DNA of 64,000 nt from Streptomyces malaysiense (GTDB lineage: Bacteria > Actinomycetota > Actinomycetes > Streptomycetales > Streptomycetaceae). Position 1 is the stretch's first letter, and every line of letters starts with the position of its first letter. The notes under the pieces are model-generated. The model did not search any database. It was not told the DNA's origin and saw nothing but the letters and a program-made list of their open reading frames with translations. A program made the position numbers and the translations under genes. Shown piece by piece: positions 1 to 7,096 of this stretch. Where the stretch lies: positions 62,001 to 126,000 of the forward strand of contig NZ_LBDA02000039.1 of assembly GCF_000980885.2 (NCBI RefSeq), in the 5' to 3' direction.

Positions 1-386
1 CCGCCTTCGACCTCGTCGTCAGCTTCGGGGCGTTCGGCCACTTCCTGCCGCGTGAGCTGCCGGGGCTGTTCGCCCGGGTCCACTCGGTGCTGCGGCCCGG
101 CGGCCGCTTCGCCTTCCCGCTGCCGGCGCCGGCCCCCGCGAGCGACCCCCTGTTCTGGACGCTGCTCGGCTTCGACGCCGTGATGCGGGTGCGCAACGCC
201 CTGTGGTGGCCGCGGTTCGTCATGTACTACCGGACGTTCCGACTGGGCACGGTGTCGGCGGAGTTGGCGCGTGCCGGGTTCACGACCGAGCTGCGCGCCC
301 TGCCCGAGTTCGGCCGGCGCGCGGACGGCAGCCCCCGGGTCCGGCTGGTGGTGGCCACCAAGCCGACGACGCAGCAAGGGAGTTGA
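1..386 (+). CDS. SAM-dependent methyltransferase, C-terminal part (5' end outside window)
   Basis: The frame is open from base 3 and ends at TGA 384-386, so the gene starts left of the window. The visible ~127 residues have the end of a class I methyltransferase: an AFDLVVSFGAFGHF segment like motif II/post-II (a hydrophobic strand ending the cofactor site), followed by LRPGGRFAF, the typical 'LkPGG' post-motif III turn. The family moves a methyl group from S-adenosylmethionine to a small molecule, lipid or protein; the substrate cannot be told because the N-terminal SAM loop is missing. The convergent serine hydrolase gene ends 15 bases downstream. An internal ATG at 87 opens a shorter frame but lies inside the conserved fold, so it is not the start. 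Confidence 0.85.
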   Translation, partial: AFDLVVSFGAFGHFLPRELPGLFARVHSVLRPGGRFAFPLPAPAPASDPLFWTLLGFDAVMRVRNALWWPRFVMYYRTFRLGTVSAELARAGFTTELRALPEFGRRADGSPRVRLVVATKPTTQQGS

Positions 387-400
387 ACCCGGTCCGCCGA

Positions 401-1600
401 TCACAGGGCGCTGTACAGGGCGTCGATCAGGGCCATCTTCCGGGGGTCGTCCATGATGTGCGGGCCCATCCGGTTCATGACGTAGCCCAGCGACACCCCC
501 GCCTCCGGATCGGCGAGCCCGCACGAACCGCCGAACCCGTCATGGCCGAACGCCCGCGGATTCGGCCCGTACGCCCCCCGCGGTCCACTGAGCCACAGGC
601 CGAGCCCCGCCTCGCTCGCGCCGCCGAGGCCCGCCCCGAGGACCAGGTCGACACAGCCGCCCTGCCCCTCGCGCACCCGCTCCGCAGCCCCGGGCGTGAG
701 GATCCGCCGTCCGCCGAAGGAGCCGCGCCCGGCGAGGACGCCGTACAGCGCCGCGACCGCCCGCGCGGTGCCGTGCCCGTTGGCCGCCGGGATCTCCGCC
801 GCCCGCCACGCTGGTGTGTTCGCCTGGGCCGTGCCGATCGCCGGGTTGGCCATCGCCGCGAGCGTGAGCCGGTCCAGGCGCCCGAACGCGGATGAGCGTT
901 CCTCTTCCCGGGAGGCCGGGGTGCGCGTCAGCTCGGCGGCCCGCCCGTACTCCCCGGCCGGCAGGCCCACGCTGAAGTCGATGCCGAGCGGCCCGGTCAC
1001 CTCCCGCTTCAGGAAGGCCCCCGGCTTCAGCCCGCTGATCCGCCGTACCACCTCGCCGACCAGGAAGCCGTACGTCAGCGCGTGGTACCCGGAGCGGGTG
1101 CCCGGCTCCCACCAGGGCTCCGTGGCCGCGAGCCGCGCGGTGGTCAGCTCCCAGTCGTACAGGTCCTGGAGGCTGTGCGGTTCGCGCAGTCCGCTCAGCC
1201 CGGCGCGGTGCGACAGCAGATGCCGTACCAGCACCTTCTCCTTGCCGGCCGCCGCGAACTCGGGCCAGTACCGGGCCACCGGCGCGTCCAGGTCGAGCAG
1301 CCCCCGGTCGGCCAGCAGATGCGCGCACAGCGCCACCGGACCCTTGGTGGTCGACCACACGTTCACCAGCGTGTCCCGCCCCCAGGCCCGGGTGCGGTCC
1401 CCGTCCGCCCAGCCGCCCCACAGGTCCACCACGGTCTCCCCGCCGAGGGTGACCGCCACCGCCGCGCCGAGTTCGCGCCGGGTGCGGAAGTTCTCCTCGA
1501 ACGCCTCGCGCACGGCACCGAACCGGGGATCGCAGAAGCCGTGGATCCCGGCCGCCCGGGGATCCGGCGGGGTCTGCTGGGCTTCGTGCGTGGCTGACAT
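401..1600 (-). CDS. Serine hydrolase of the class C beta-lactamase / family VIII esterase type
   Basis: 399 residues from ATG 1600, chosen because GGAGGG lies just upstream and the 21 residues of the longer reading (to 1663) are low-complexity. The SxxK motif is STTK at residues 83-86, inside VWSTTKGP, as in EstB-like esterases and class C penicillin-recognising enzymes. A YHA segment about 75 residues later fits the YxN-position tyrosine. No signal peptide is visible, which favours a cytoplasmic esterase over a secreted beta-lactamase. The likely reaction is ester (or amide) hydrolysis through a serine acyl-enzyme; the substrate is unknown. The gene is convergent with the methyltransferase and stands alone. 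Family membership is firm, specificity is not. Confidence 0.88.
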   Translation of the reverse strand: MSATHEAQQTPPDPRAAGIHGFCDPRFGAVREAFEENFRTRRELGAAVAVTLGGETVVDLWGGWADGDRTRAWGRDTLVNVWSTTKGPVALCAHLLADRGLLDLDAPVARYWPEFAAAGKEKVLVRHLLSHRAGLSGLREPHSLQDLYDWELTTARLAATEPWWEPGTRSGYHALTYGFLVGEVVRRISGLKPGAFLKREVTGPLGIDFSVGLPAGEYGRAAELTRTPASREEERSSAFGRLDRLTLAAMANPAIGTAQANTPAWRAAEIPAANGHGTARAVAALYGVLAGRGSFGGRRILTPGAAERVREGQGGCVDLVLGAGLGGASEAGLGLWLSGPRGAYGPNPRAFGHDGFGGSCGLADPEAGVSLGYVMNRMGPHIMDDPRKMALIDALYSAL

Positions 1601-1702
1601 GGGCCCTCCGTGGTCGCGGGAATGCCCGGTCCGTGCCGGTCCCGGACCGCTCCCCCCGAACATACCGACCGGTCGGGCTCCGAGGAAGAGGTGATCTCAG
1701 GC

Positions 1703-1834
1703 TCACGACGGCAGCCGGCGCGTCTTCACCGTGTCGTGGAAGGGGCCGCCGCCCTCGTGGTCGTCGAACTCGTACACCTCGATCGTCTTGTCCGGGTGCG
1801 CCCAGCGGTCGTGGCCCGGGACGCGGTTGTTCAC
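1703..1834 (-). CDS. 43-aa small protein translationally coupled to the Rv1733c-like gene
   Basis: A GTG at 1834 overlaps the TGA of the upstream membrane-protein gene in the form GTGA (four bases shared), typical of translational coupling. The product has 43 residues, acidic in the middle (IEVYEFDDHEGGGPFHD) and with an ordinary protein composition, unlike the Arg/Pro-rich shadow frame that continues upstream. An ATG at 1852 would give 49 residues but lies inside the preceding gene. I do not recognise a family. No signal peptide or membrane segment is present. The coupling suggests a role linked to the membrane protein. Confidence rests on the composition and the overlap only. Confidence 0.5.
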   Translation of the reverse strand: MNNRVPGHDRWAHPDKTIEVYEFDDHEGGGPFHDTVKTRRLPS

Positions 1835-2409
1835 GCCCTCGGCTGGGTCCATCTCGGCCCCGTGCGGGCCCACGCCCGCTCCCACTCGGCGAGCCGGTGG
1901 CGCAGCGCGATCCGCCGCACGACGGCGCAGCCGAGGAACACCACGCCACCGGCGCAGGCCGCCGCGCACACCCCGACGGTCACCGCGTGCTGCAGGACCG
2001 CCGCGCCGGACGACGGCGCGGCGACGACCCGGCCCCGGGAGTCGACCCACACGGGAACCGTGTCCCCGGTCCGGGCCCCGGCCGGCACCCGTGCCCAGGC
2101 GGTCCTGGTCCCGCTGCCCGGCTCGGTCCAGTGGATCTCCGCGCCGCGCGGGTGCCCGCGCTCGACCCGGACGGCGGGCGGGGCCGCCGACAACGTGGCC
2201 GACACCCGGTGGCGCGCGGCCCGCTGCGCCGCCGCGGTCGCCGCGTCCCGGTCCTGGGCGCGAAGGCCCGCGGCCACCCCGGTCAGGGGCACCACCACGA
2301 ACAGCAGCACGGCCGCGACCAGCACCGTCCACGCCTCGACGACATCACAGCGCCGCCGCAGCGGATTGCTCCGCCAGCGCCAGCCACGCACACGCACCCG
2401 GGTCCGCAT
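1831..2409 (-). CDS. Rv1733c-like two-helix membrane protein
   Basis: 192 residues with an Arg-rich N-terminus, one hydrophobic helix at about 25-48 (TVLVAAVLLFVVVPLTGVAA), an external domain of about 85 residues (WARVPAGARTGDTVPVWVDSRGRVV) and a second helix near 140-165. It ends in a basic tail with WERAWARTGPRW. This architecture is that of the actinobacterial Rv1733c family, common in Streptomyces in many copies and of unknown biochemical function. The stop codon overlaps the GTG of the 43-aa gene, so the two form an operon. The start is ATG 2409. Confidence 0.8.
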   Translation of the reverse strand: MRTRVRVRGWRWRSNPLRRRCDVVEAWTVLVAAVLLFVVVPLTGVAAGLRAQDRDAATAAAQRAARHRVSATLSAAPPAVRVERGHPRGAEIHWTEPGSGTRTAWARVPAGARTGDTVPVWVDSRGRVVAAPSSGAAVLQHAVTVGVCAAACAGGVVFLGCAVVRRIALRHRLAEWERAWARTGPRWTQPRA

Positions 2410-2598
2410 GTCCGCCTCCTCGCCGAAGCCGACCGGCCGCCCGCCCCCGCGCCGTCACCCGCTCCGGTGTGCGCGCTGAAGCGTCCACACCCGTCTCGTA
2501 CCCCGTACGGCGCACCCGGCCCACCCGATGAGCCGCGAGTTCAGGCCCACTTGGGGCACGTTCGGGCCAGGTGCCCCGCTGAGCACCGGCGGCGCGGC

Positions 2599-3363
2599 TC
2601 AGCCGAAGCGTTCGATGCGGATGCGGTCCGCCGGCTGACCCGCGCGGACCAGCAGCCGGGAGACGTGCTCGGCGAACCCGTTGGAGCCGCACACGTACGC
2701 CTCCCACCCGTCGGGCGGACGCTCGGCCAGCAGCGGCGCCAGATGCGCGGCCGTCACCCGGCCCACCGGCACCCCGGCGGGGGCGCCGCGCGTGAACACC
2801 CGGGTCGTCTCCGCGCCCAGTTCGGCCGCGTAGATCAGCTCCTCGGGGCTGCGCGCCGACACCAGCATCCGCAGCGGCACGGCGAGGCCGCGCGCCCGGT
2901 GGTGCCGGATCATCGACATCAGCGGTACGACCCCGGAGCCGGCGCCGAGCAGCAGCGCGGGCCGGTCGCCGGGCCAGGCGAAGAAGCCGCTGAGCGGGCC
3001 CCGCACGTCGATCGTGTCACCGGGCCGGGCCACGGTGTGGAACCAGCCGGAGACCTCGCCGTCCGGCACCCGGTCCAGGGTCAGCTCGATGTGCCCGCTG
3101 TCGTCGGGCGCGGAGGCGATCGAGTAGTGGCGCTGCGCGGTGTAGCCGTCCCGGGCGGTCAGCCGCAGCATCAGGTGCTGGCCGGGCAGGTGCCCCGCCC
3201 ACCGGGGCACCGCGAGCCGGAACGTGGCCGCGTGCGGGGTCTCGCGGCGGATCTCCGTCAGGGTGGCCGTCTGCCACGTCGACTCGGCCTGCTCGCTCAC
3301 GGCGATCCGGCCGGGCACCGCGAACCGGGGCGCGCCGCCGGGCGTGGTCGTCGTCTCAGTCAC
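2599..3363 (-). CDS. Flavin-dependent ferredoxin/cytochrome reductase (FNR fold)
   Basis: 254 residues. The FAD-binding beta-barrel carries RHYSIASAP (the RxYS FAD motif, about residues 82-90), followed by GDTIDVRGPLSGFF. The NAD(P) domain begins with LLLGAGSGVVPLMSMIRH (the GxGxxP loop) and has a CGSNGF segment near the C-terminus (the 'CGP' nicotinamide site with an altered final residue). No 2Fe-2S domain follows, unlike phthalate dioxygenase-type reductases. The start overlaps by 8 bases the end of the molybdopterin oxidoreductase gene upstream, so this is probably its electron-supplying partner. The pairing is common in actinobacteria; the acceptor in vivo is inferred. Confidence 0.9.
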   Translation of the reverse strand: MTETTTTPGGAPRFAVPGRIAVSEQAESTWQTATLTEIRRETPHAATFRLAVPRWAGHLPGQHLMLRLTARDGYTAQRHYSIASAPDDSGHIELTLDRVPDGEVSGWFHTVARPGDTIDVRGPLSGFFAWPGDRPALLLGAGSGVVPLMSMIRHHRARGLAVPLRMLVSARSPEELIYAAELGAETTRVFTRGAPAGVPVGRVTAAHLAPLLAERPPDGWEAYVCGSNGFAEHVSRLLVRAGQPADRIRIERFG

Positions 3364-3961
3364 CCGCGTACCGCTGCTCTTCCCAGGGGTTGCCCCGCGC
3401 GTGGTAGCCGTTGCCCTCCCAGAAGCCGGGCTCGTCGTGGTCGAGGAGCGTGATGCCCGCGATCCACTTGGCGCTCTTCCAGAAGTAGAGATGGGGCACC
3501 ACCAGCCGCGCCGGGCCGCCGTGCTCGGCCGGCAGCGGCTCGCCGCCGTACTCCCAGACGATCCAGGCCCGGCCGCCGGTGAGGTCGGTCAGCGGCAGGT
3601 TCGCGGTGTAGCCGGTGTGGGAGCGGGCGACCGCGTGGGTGGCGGCCGCGGCGGGCCGCGCCACGTCGAGGAAGGCGTCGAGCGAGACCCCGCCGAACCG
3701 CACCCCGAACTTGGACCACCCGGTGACGCAGTGGATGTCGCCCTCGTACGCCGAGGCGGGCAGGGCGTGCGCCGCGTCCCAGTCCCAGGTGCGCGGACGC
3801 TCGACCAGACCGTCGACGCGGAAGGTCCAGTCGGCGGGTGCGAGGTCGGGGGTGACCTCGGCGGACAGGACGGGCCAGTCGTCGCGCGCGTCGTACTGAC
3901 CGGGCGGCAGCCCCGGATCGTGCTCGCGCGCGCGGCCCGTGAAGCCTCGCGTGACGTTCAT
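3356..3961 (-). CDS. Sulfite oxidase-like molybdopterin-dependent oxidoreductase (YedY/MsrP type)
   Basis: 201 residues with the compact molybdopterin fold and no heme or dimerisation domain. The molybdenum ligand is Cys78 in IHCVTGWSKFGVRFGGV. WDWDAAHALP and VVPHLYFWKSAKWI are the other conserved family blocks. There is no Tat or Sec signal, unlike Escherichia coli MsrP, so this copy probably works in the cytoplasm. The following gene (8-base overlap) encodes a flavin reductase, which would pass NAD(P)H electrons to the Mo centre. Related proteins reduce sulfoxides or N-oxides; the substrate here is unknown. ATG 3961 is the first start in a divergent promoter region facing the GNAT gene. Confidence 0.9.
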   Translation of the reverse strand: MNVTRGFTGRAREHDPGLPPGQYDARDDWPVLSAEVTPDLAPADWTFRVDGLVERPRTWDWDAAHALPASAYEGDIHCVTGWSKFGVRFGGVSLDAFLDVARPAAAATHAVARSHTGYTANLPLTDLTGGRAWIVWEYGGEPLPAEHGGPARLVVPHLYFWKSAKWIAGITLLDHDEPGFWEGNGYHARGNPWEEQRYAGD

Positions 3962-4194
3962 ACTTCAACCGTACGCTGCCCCGGCGGGTGCCCCATGCCT
4001 GGTCACCGGCCCGGTGCCCGGTGGCGGGGCCGGATCGTCCGGTTCCGGGAACAGGACGGGGAAGCGGGAATACCGGACGCGGGCCGCTCCTTGGTCATCC
4101 GTACCGGCCGTGGTGCTCCGGGGACGGCGCGAGAGAGGCGAGGGACGGGAATGCGCGAGGCGTACGGCTCCGGCGCGGTGATCGAGGTGGCCGA

Positions 4195-4932
4195 GTGAGC
4201 GTCGTCGGCCCCCGGCCCCATCCGCACGTCCTCGACAACCCGGCCCGCGCCTCCCTCGCCGGCCCGCACGCCCGCTTCGCCGAGCGGCGCGGCCGGGTGC
4301 TGCGTTATCCGGTCGACGTCTCCCCGTGGCTGGCGCTGCCCGACGAGCCGGAGGCCCGGGACTGGGCGGACCTCGGCGCGCTGGCCGGGGCGGGCGTGGA
4401 GGTCCCGCTGAACGGCTACTGCGGGGACGTCCCGGCGGACTGGGAGATCACCTTCCACGTGGACGGCGTCCAGCTCGTGGACGACGGCCTGGCGGCGGCC
4501 CCGGACGCGGAGGCGGTCCGCCTCGGCCCGGCCGATGTGCCCGAGATGCTCGACCTGGTGGCGCGCACCCGGCCGGGGCCGTTCCTGCCGCGCACCGTCG
4601 AGATGGGCACCTACCTCGGCATCCGCCGCGGGGGCGTACTGGTCGCCATGGCGGGGGAGCGGCTGCGGCCGCCGGGCTGGACCGAGATCAGTGCGGTCTG
4701 CACCGACCCCGCCGTGCGGGGCCAGGGCCTGGCCGGCCGGCTGGTCCTCGCCGTCGCGCACGGCATCCGGGAGCGCGGCGACACCCCGTTCCTGCACACC
4801 GGCGCCAGGAACACCGGCGCCATCCGGCTGTACGAGTCCCTGGGCTTCCGGCTGCGCCGGACCACGTCGTTCCTGGCGGCGCGGGCCCCGGAGCGGCTGA
4901 CGGAGGGGCGGGCGGCACTGCCGGTGGGGTGA
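4195..4932 (+). CDS. GNAT family N-acetyltransferase (FR47-like)
   Basis: 245 residues. The C-terminal half has the acetyl-CoA loop VRGQGLAGRLVLAV (Q/RxxGxG/A), then GDTPFLHTGARNTGAIRLYESLGF, the usual GNAT strand-helix with an N-x-x-A-I-x-L-Y-x-x-x-GF ending. About 110 N-terminal residues form an extra domain seen in FR47-type acetyltransferases. GTG 4195 is taken as the start: it overlaps the TGA of a possible 15-codon leader (ATG 4151, preceded by GAGGGACGGG), which could couple translation. The substrate is unknown. Confidence 0.85.
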   Translation: MSVVGPRPHPHVLDNPARASLAGPHARFAERRGRVLRYPVDVSPWLALPDEPEARDWADLGALAGAGVEVPLNGYCGDVPADWEITFHVDGVQLVDDGLAAAPDAEAVRLGPADVPEMLDLVARTRPGPFLPRTVEMGTYLGIRRGGVLVAMAGERLRPPGWTEISAVCTDPAVRGQGLAGRLVLAVAHGIRERGDTPFLHTGARNTGAIRLYESLGFRLRRTTSFLAARAPERLTEGRAALPVG

Positions 4933-4986
4933 TCGCCGTCCGGTCATATGAACTGTGCGACGGGGGTGCGGCGCCGGACGGGGCAC

Positions 4987-5427
4987 TCAGTCGGGGCCGA
5001 TGCCCTCGACCCCCGCGTTGTACCGCTCCAGATAGGCCGCGAACCGCACCAGGTCGTCCTCGGGCCACTCGGCGAGCCGCTCCCGGAAGGCGGCCCGGCG
5101 GCGCCGGGTGACCTGGGCGAGGATCTCCTGTCCGGCCCCGGTCAGCCGGAGCTCCTGGACCCGGTGGTCCTCCGGGTCCGGGCGGCGCTCGATCAGGCCC
5201 GCGCGCTCCAGCGCGGCGACCTGACGGCTCACCGTGGACTTGTCCAGGGCGTAGTGCGCCGCGAGATCGGTGGCCCGGCAGCCGCCGCTCTCCTCCAGAT
5301 GGCCGAGCAGGGTGTACGACACCAGGGACAGCTCGGGGTGCATGCGGCCCGCCGAGGCGCGGGCCCGGCGGGCGAAGACCGTCATCTCCCGCTGGATCGT
5401 CTCGACGGCCGACTCGGCTGTGCGCAC
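4987..5427 (-). CDS. MarR family transcriptional regulator
   Basis: 146 residues from GTG 5427, preceded at good distance by GGAGGGAGGT; the longer reading to 5691 runs through non-coding sequence. The winged helix-turn-helix is clear: ATDLAAHYALDKSTVSRQV as recognition region, then RRPDPEDHRVQELRLTGAG as the wing with the conserved D-x-R. MarR proteins usually repress their own operon and a neighbouring gene and respond to phenolic or oxidant ligands. The divergent neighbour is the N5-glutamine methyltransferase-like gene; a regulatory link is possible but unproven. Confidence 0.92.
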   Translation of the reverse strand: MRTAESAVETIQREMTVFARRARASAGRMHPELSLVSYTLLGHLEESGGCRATDLAAHYALDKSTVSRQVAALERAGLIERRPDPEDHRVQELRLTGAGQEILAQVTRRRRAAFRERLAEWPEDDLVRFAAYLERYNAGVEGIGPD

Positions 5428-5539
5428 GGGACCTCCCTCCTGCGGCGTTCCCCGGTGGTCCACATTCCGGTTGCAGAGTACAACTCGCGACGTCAGGAGG
5501 CCGAACCCGGCCGCGTCCGGTGGGGTATGGTGACCGTCC

Positions 5540-5676
5540 GGCCGCGGAGATCGCGGCCCCGAGCGCGAGGAGGTGGGACCCATATCCGCTGTGTCAGCCG
5601 GGGTGCTCTCCCCTCGTGACGGCGCGGTGCACCGGCAGCGGTGACCGCGGGAGCGCCCTGTGGTCTCGCGCTCCCG
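5540..5676 (+). promoter_or_regulatory. Hairpin-rich 5' leader of the N5-glutamine methyltransferase-like gene
   Basis: Several inverted repeats follow each other in the 266-base gap before ATG 5694: GGCCGCG/CGCGGCC (5540-5546/5552-5558), CCGCTG/CAGCGG (5586-5591/5636-5641) enclosing a GGGG/CCCC hairpin (5600-5613), and a perfect 9-bp stem CGGGAGCGC/GCGCTCCCG (5648-5656/5668-5676) 17 bases before the start codon. The last is terminator-like but has no T run. A short reading frame (ATG 5527 to TGA 5619) lies within it. I cannot match it to a named riboswitch class. Confidence 0.4.
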
Positions 5677-5693
5677 AAAGGCATCCGTCATCC

Positions 5694-6503
5694 ATGCCCA
5701 CTCCTTCCTCCCTTTCCCCCGTGTCCGTCGTCTCCGCGTTGCGTGCCGCCGGGTGCGTGTTCGCCGAGGACGAGGCGGAGTTGATACTCGCCGCCGCCCG
5801 TGACGCCGCCGAACTCGCCTCGATGGTGGACCGCCGCGCGGCCGGTCTGCCGCTCGAACTCGTTCTCGGCTGGGCCGAGTTCCACGGGCTGCGCATCGCC
5901 GTCGAGCCCGGGGTGTTCGTCCCCCGCCGCCGTACCGAGTTCCTGGTGGACCGGGCGCTGGCCGAGGTCCCGGACGCCTCCGTCGTCGTGGACCTGTGCT
6001 GCGGCTCCGGCGCGCTCGGCGCGGCTCTCGCCGCCGCGCTGGACGGGGCGCGGGTGCACGCCGCCGACATCGACCCGGCCGCCGTCCACTGCGCCCGGCG
6101 CAACCTCGCCCCCTACGGCGGACACGCCCACCGGGGCGACCTCTACGCCGCCCTGCCCGCCGCCCTGCGCGGCCGTATCGGTCTCCTGACGGCCAACGTG
6201 CCCTACGTCCCGACCCCCGAACTCCCGCTGCTCCCCGCCGAGGCCCGCGAGCACGAGCCGCCCGCCGCCCTCGACGGCGGTCCCGACGGCCTCGCCGTCC
6301 TGCGCCGCGTCGCCGCCGAGGCCCCCGCCTGGCTCGCCCCCGGCGGCCGGCTGCTGTCCGAGACCAGCGAACGCCAGGCCCCGGCCGCGGTCGCCGCCTT
6401 CACCGAGGCGGGCCTGAGGGCGTACGTGGCGGTCTCGCGGGAGTGGTCGGCGCATGTGGTGATCGGGGTACGGGACGGCTCTCCGCGACGACCCTCCCTA
6501 TGA
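5694..6503 (+). CDS. Protein N5-glutamine methyltransferase-like (HemK/PrmC family)
   Basis: 269 residues. An N-terminal helical domain (SVVSALRAAGCVFAEDEAEL) resembles the release-factor-binding part of PrmC, followed by GVFVPRRRTEFLVD, then the SAM loop VVDLCCGSGALGAAL (motif I, DxxCGSG) and HAADIDPAAV (motif II). The catalytic NPPY of true HemK/PrmC enzymes is replaced by NVPYVP, as in the Streptomyces paralogue annotated as 'putative protein N(5)-glutamine methyltransferase'. It may therefore modify a glutamine or another target; methylation of release factors is unproven. The gene starts at ATG 5694 after a structured leader and is followed 7 bases later by a GNAT gene. Confidence 0.85.
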   Translation: MPTPSSLSPVSVVSALRAAGCVFAEDEAELILAAARDAAELASMVDRRAAGLPLELVLGWAEFHGLRIAVEPGVFVPRRRTEFLVDRALAEVPDASVVVDLCCGSGALGAALAAALDGARVHAADIDPAAVHCARRNLAPYGGHAHRGDLYAALPAALRGRIGLLTANVPYVPTPELPLLPAEAREHEPPAALDGGPDGLAVLRRVAAEAPAWLAPGGRLLSETSERQAPAAVAAFTEAGLRAYVAVSREWSAHVVIGVRDGSPRRPSL

Positions 6504-6510
6504 TCACCGC

Positions 6511-7074
6511 ATGATCGAAGGAACACTTGTACGACTGCGGGCGCCGCGCGCCACGGATCTGGACGCCCAGCTGCGCTGGCGCAACGACCCCGAGGTGGTG
6601 CACTGGGCCACCGGGGGCGACCCGCATTTCGGGCCCATCACCCGGGAGATCCTGGAGCGCTTCCTCGACGCCCAGCTCCGTCAGGACCCGCGCGTCGAAG
6701 GCACATTCATCGTGGAGGACACGGCCGACGGCCGGGCGATCGGGATGGTGGACTACCGCGACGTCAACCCGTTCGCCGGCCGGGTCACGGCCGGCATCAC
6801 CATCGGGGAGCGCGACCACTGGGGCGGCGGCTACGGCTCGGAGGCGTTGCGGCTGCTGCTGGGGCACCTCTTCGGGGCCTGCGGGTTCCGGCGGGTCGAA
6901 CTCGACACCTGGAGCGGCAACGAACGCGCCGTCCGCGCCTTCCGCAAGGCCGGGTTCGTCGAGGAGGGGCGGCAGCGGGCCTGTGTGCGGGTGGGACGGC
7001 GGTGGTACGACAGCGTGCTGTTCGGGATGCTGAGCGAGGAGTGGGAGCGGCTCACCGACGCGACGGCGGGGTGA
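6511..7074 (+). CDS. RimJ/RimL-type GNAT acetyltransferase
   Basis: 187 residues. It starts with VRLRAPRATDLDAQLRWRND, the N-terminal signature of the RimJ/RimL branch. The acetyl-CoA loop is ERDHWGGGYGSEALRLLLGH, then VELDTWSGNERAVRAFRKAGF (N-x-x-A-x-x-x-x-x-K-x-GF). Relatives acetylate N-termini of ribosomal proteins, aminoglycosides or small amines; the target here is unknown. It starts 7 bases after the previous stop, so it is probably co-transcribed with the methyltransferase-like gene. It is convergent with the SpoIIE phosphatase gene 22 bases away. Confidence 0.9.
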   Translation: MIEGTLVRLRAPRATDLDAQLRWRNDPEVVHWATGGDPHFGPITREILERFLDAQLRQDPRVEGTFIVEDTADGRAIGMVDYRDVNPFAGRVTAGITIGERDHWGGGYGSEALRLLLGHLFGACGFRRVELDTWSGNERAVRAFRKAGFVEEGRQRACVRVGRRWYDSVLFGMLSEEWERLTDATAG

Positions 7075-7096
7075 GGCACGGGCACCGGCGCCCCCG

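Noticed and set aside
1082..1597. Plus-strand frames opposite the serine hydrolase
   Set aside because: Mirror frames of a well-supported gene with an SxxK motif.
4151..4198. 15-codon ORF just before the GNAT gene
   Set aside because: It has a plausible ribosome site and GTGA overlap but is too short to support as a gene; noted as a possible leader only.
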